A DNA stretch of 5,701 nt, from NCBI GenBank assembly GCA_012515885.1, contig JAAYXN010000078.1:1-5701 (forward strand), in the 5' to 3' direction. A model generated the notes under the pieces. The model saw only the letters and a list, made by a program, of their open reading frames with translations, was not told where the DNA came from and made no database searches. This document shows, piece after piece, positions 4,326 through 5,701 of this stretch. A program made the position numbers and the translations under genes. Position 1 is the first letter of the stretch; each line of letters opens with the position of its first letter. Source of the stretch: Rhodococcus sp. (in: high G+C Gram-positive bacteria). Lineage in GTDB: Bacteria; Actinomycetota; Actinomycetes; Mycobacteriales; Mycobacteriaceae.

Positions 4326-5663
4326 ATGAGCGAATCTTCCCGCACACCCGGAAGCAGCCGCGATATACGCGATGTGGTCGGGATCGGGTTTGGGCCGGCA
4401 AACCTCGCGTTGGCTATTGCAATTGAAGAATCGAACGAGGCAGCCGCGCCGGACGATCAGCTGAGCGCGGTGTTCTTTGAGGCTGAGGAGAAGTTCTCCT
4501 GGCATCCCGGCATGCTGCTTGACGGCGCCACGATGCAGATCGCCTTCCCCAAAGACTTGGTGACGTTCCGCAACCCACGGAGCGCCTACACGTTCTTCTC
4601 CTACCTGCATGATCGTGGACGCCTGGTGGATTTTGTGAACCACCAAACGTTCTTCCCGACGCGCCACGAGTTCAACGACTACCTCGGCTGGGCAGCCTCA
4701 CGGGTCAGCGCTGATGTCCGCTACGGCGCGGCAGTGACCTCGGTGAAGCCTGTCCCTGACGAGGACGGCAAGACGCGACTGTTCGAGGTCGTCGGAGCAG
4801 ACGGCACCACCGTCTTGACTCGCAACGTCGTTATGGGTGCTGGCCTGCGCGAACGTATCCCGGAGTGGGCAACGCGGTCGACGCGCTGCTTCCACAACCA
4901 CAACTTCTTGAACCACATCGGTGCGCTGCCGCCGGTCAAGCATCAGCGTTTCGCGGTGCTTGGTGCCGGTCAGAGCGCCGCGGAAATCGTGCAGTACCTG
5001 CACCGCAACTACCCCGATGCCGAGGTGCACAACGTGTTCTCTCGGTACGGATACAGCCCGGCAGATGACAGCCCCTACGCCAACCGCATCTTCGATCCGG
5101 AAGCCGTTGACGACCTGCATTCCGCGCCCGCTGAGGTACGTGCCCGTCTGCTGGATGTGCACCGCAGCACCAACTACTCGTGTGTCGATATCGACCTGAT
5201 CAACGAGCTGTACTCCGCGGAGTACTCCGAGAGGGTCAGCGGCGCACGCAGGCTGTTCATGCGCCGCGCGTCCGAGATCATCGAGATCAACGACCAGGCT
5301 GATGGCATTGAAGTGTCGATTCGTAGCGACCTTGATGGCCTGACCGATACGCTGACCTACGACGCGCTGGTACTCGCAACCGGCTTCGAGCCTGCACCAC
5401 TAGAACCGCTGCTCGGAGACATTGCCCGTAACGCTCAGGGCGTCGCGCGCGACTATCAACTTGTACTGTCCGATGACATTGAGGCAGGTATCTACCTGCA
5501 GGGTGGCACCGAACGTACCCATGGACTCACATCGTCACTGTTGTCTAACGTGGCGGTGCGAGCAGGTGAGATTTTGGCTGCGGTTCGTGACCGATGCAGT
5601 TCAGAGTCCCTGCTTGCTACTGTGAACCAGACCGACCCGTACGTGACGAGCGAGGCGAGATGA
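4326..5663 (+). CDS. L-ornithine (or L-lysine) N-monooxygenase, siderophore biosynthesis
   Basis: Flavin-dependent N-hydroxylating monooxygenase of the SidA/PvdA/IucD family. It uses FAD, NADPH and O2 to hydroxylate the side-chain amine of ornithine or lysine, making the hydroxamate precursor of a siderophore. Visible are the FAD motif G-I-G-F-G-P-A-N-L (19-27), the block M-Q-I-A-F-P-K-D-L-V-T-F-R-N-P with Lys76, the NADPH motif G-A-G-Q-S-A-A-E (213-220), D-D-S-P-Y-A-N (247-253), T-N-Y-S (282-285), the family-typical D-A-L-V-L-A-T-G-F (346-354) and H-G-L-T-S-S-L-L (399-406). Lys76, Asn253, Asn283 and Ser403/404 match substrate-binding positions of SidA by recollection, which favours ornithine. 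Its 445 aa is a normal length. GAGGA (4313-4317) stands 8 nt before ATG 4326. Tandem iron boxes upstream suggest induction by iron starvation. The stop overlaps the next gene's start (ATGA), so the two are translationally coupled. Confidence 0.94.
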   Translation: MSESSRTPGSSRDIRDVVGIGFGPANLALAIAIEESNEAAAPDDQLSAVFFEAEEKFSWHPGMLLDGATMQIAFPKDLVTFRNPRSAYTFFSYLHDRGRLVDFVNHQTFFPTRHEFNDYLGWAASRVSADVRYGAAVTSVKPVPDEDGKTRLFEVVGADGTTVLTRNVVMGAGLRERIPEWATRSTRCFHNHNFLNHIGALPPVKHQRFAVLGAGQSAAEIVQYLHRNYPDAEVHNVFSRYGYSPADDSPYANRIFDPEAVDDLHSAPAEVRARLLDVHRSTNYSCVDIDLINELYSAEYSERVSGARRLFMRRASEIIEINDQADGIEVSIRSDLDGLTDTLTYDALVLATGFEPAPLEPLLGDIARNAQGVARDYQLVLSDDIEAGIYLQGGTERTHGLTSSLLSNVAVRAGEILAAVRDRCSSESLLATVNQTDPYVTSEAR

Positions 5664-5701
5664 GCACCAATCCTTTCGACGACGAAGACGGCCGCTTCTA
5701 C
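5660..5701 (+). CDS. MbtH-like NRPS accessory protein, N-terminus only
   Basis: Only 14 codons are in the window, reading M-S-T-N-P-F-D-D-E-D-G-R-F-Y, the typical opening of MbtH-like proteins (usually about 70 aa). These small proteins bind adenylation domains of nonribosomal peptide synthetases and help them fold and work. The start overlaps the monooxygenase stop by ATGA, with GAGG at 5652-5655 as a possible ribosome binding site. The gene continues past the right edge. Its position predicts an NRPS gene downstream. The identification rests on 14 residues plus context. Confidence 0.85.
   Translation, partial: MSTNPFDDEDGRFY

Noticed and set aside
4296..4667. Minus-strand frame across the monooxygenase start
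   Set aside because: It would run over the iron boxes' downstream leader and a conserved FAD domain on the other strand, and nothing in its sequence is recognisable.
1..5701. CRISPR arrays, insertion sequences, tRNA or rRNA genes
   Set aside because: No spaced repeat series, transposase, terminal inverted repeats or cloverleaf-like sequence was seen when reading both strands.

Overview
The window reads as chromosomal DNA from a high-GC actinobacterium of the order Mycobacteriales (Mycobacterium, Gordonia, Rhodococcus, Hoyosella and relatives). The main evidence is an OtsA trehalose-6-phosphate synthase that resembles the mycobacterial enzyme as I remember it. An LpqN/LpqT-family protein, a lipoprotein with a septum-formation-type domain and DtxR/IdeR-like iron boxes fit the same order. 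The genus cannot be settled from the sequence alone.

Layout: (1) 59-637, plus strand: a secreted lipoprotein with four conserved-looking cysteines. It ends in a strong rho-independent terminator at 657-692. (2) 634-3150, minus strand: three co-oriented genes, transcribed in the order LpqN/LpqT-like protein (3150-2629), small acidic 65-aa protein (2456-2259), otsA (2184-634). otsA converges on the lipoprotein gene, overlaps its end by 4 bp, and its last codons run through the lipoprotein terminator. (3) 3151-3298: a divergent intergenic region packed with three short palindromes and two candidate -10 elements. (4) 3299-4102, plus strand: a complete alpha/beta-hydrolase. (5) 4103-4325: an intergenic region with nested inverted repeats behind the hydrolase, then two tandem DtxR/IdeR-like iron boxes. 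(6) 4326-5663, plus strand: an L-ornithine/L-lysine N-monooxygenase. It overlaps by ATGA the start of an MbtH-like protein (5660 onward), which is cut by the window edge.

How the genes work together: the right end is the start of an iron-regulated hydroxamate siderophore locus. The flavin monooxygenase would make N-hydroxy-ornithine (less likely N-hydroxy-lysine). The MbtH-like protein would support a nonribosomal peptide synthetase expected just beyond the window. The alpha/beta-hydrolase lies beside this locus and could process or release the siderophore, but it has its own upstream region without a visible iron box, so the link is only positional. The left part is a housekeeping block for trehalose synthesis and the cell envelope.

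No RNA genes, mobile elements or CRISPR arrays were seen. I found no clearly unprecedented system. The most interesting signals are the tandem iron boxes, the terminator buried in otsA and the palindrome cluster between the divergent genes.
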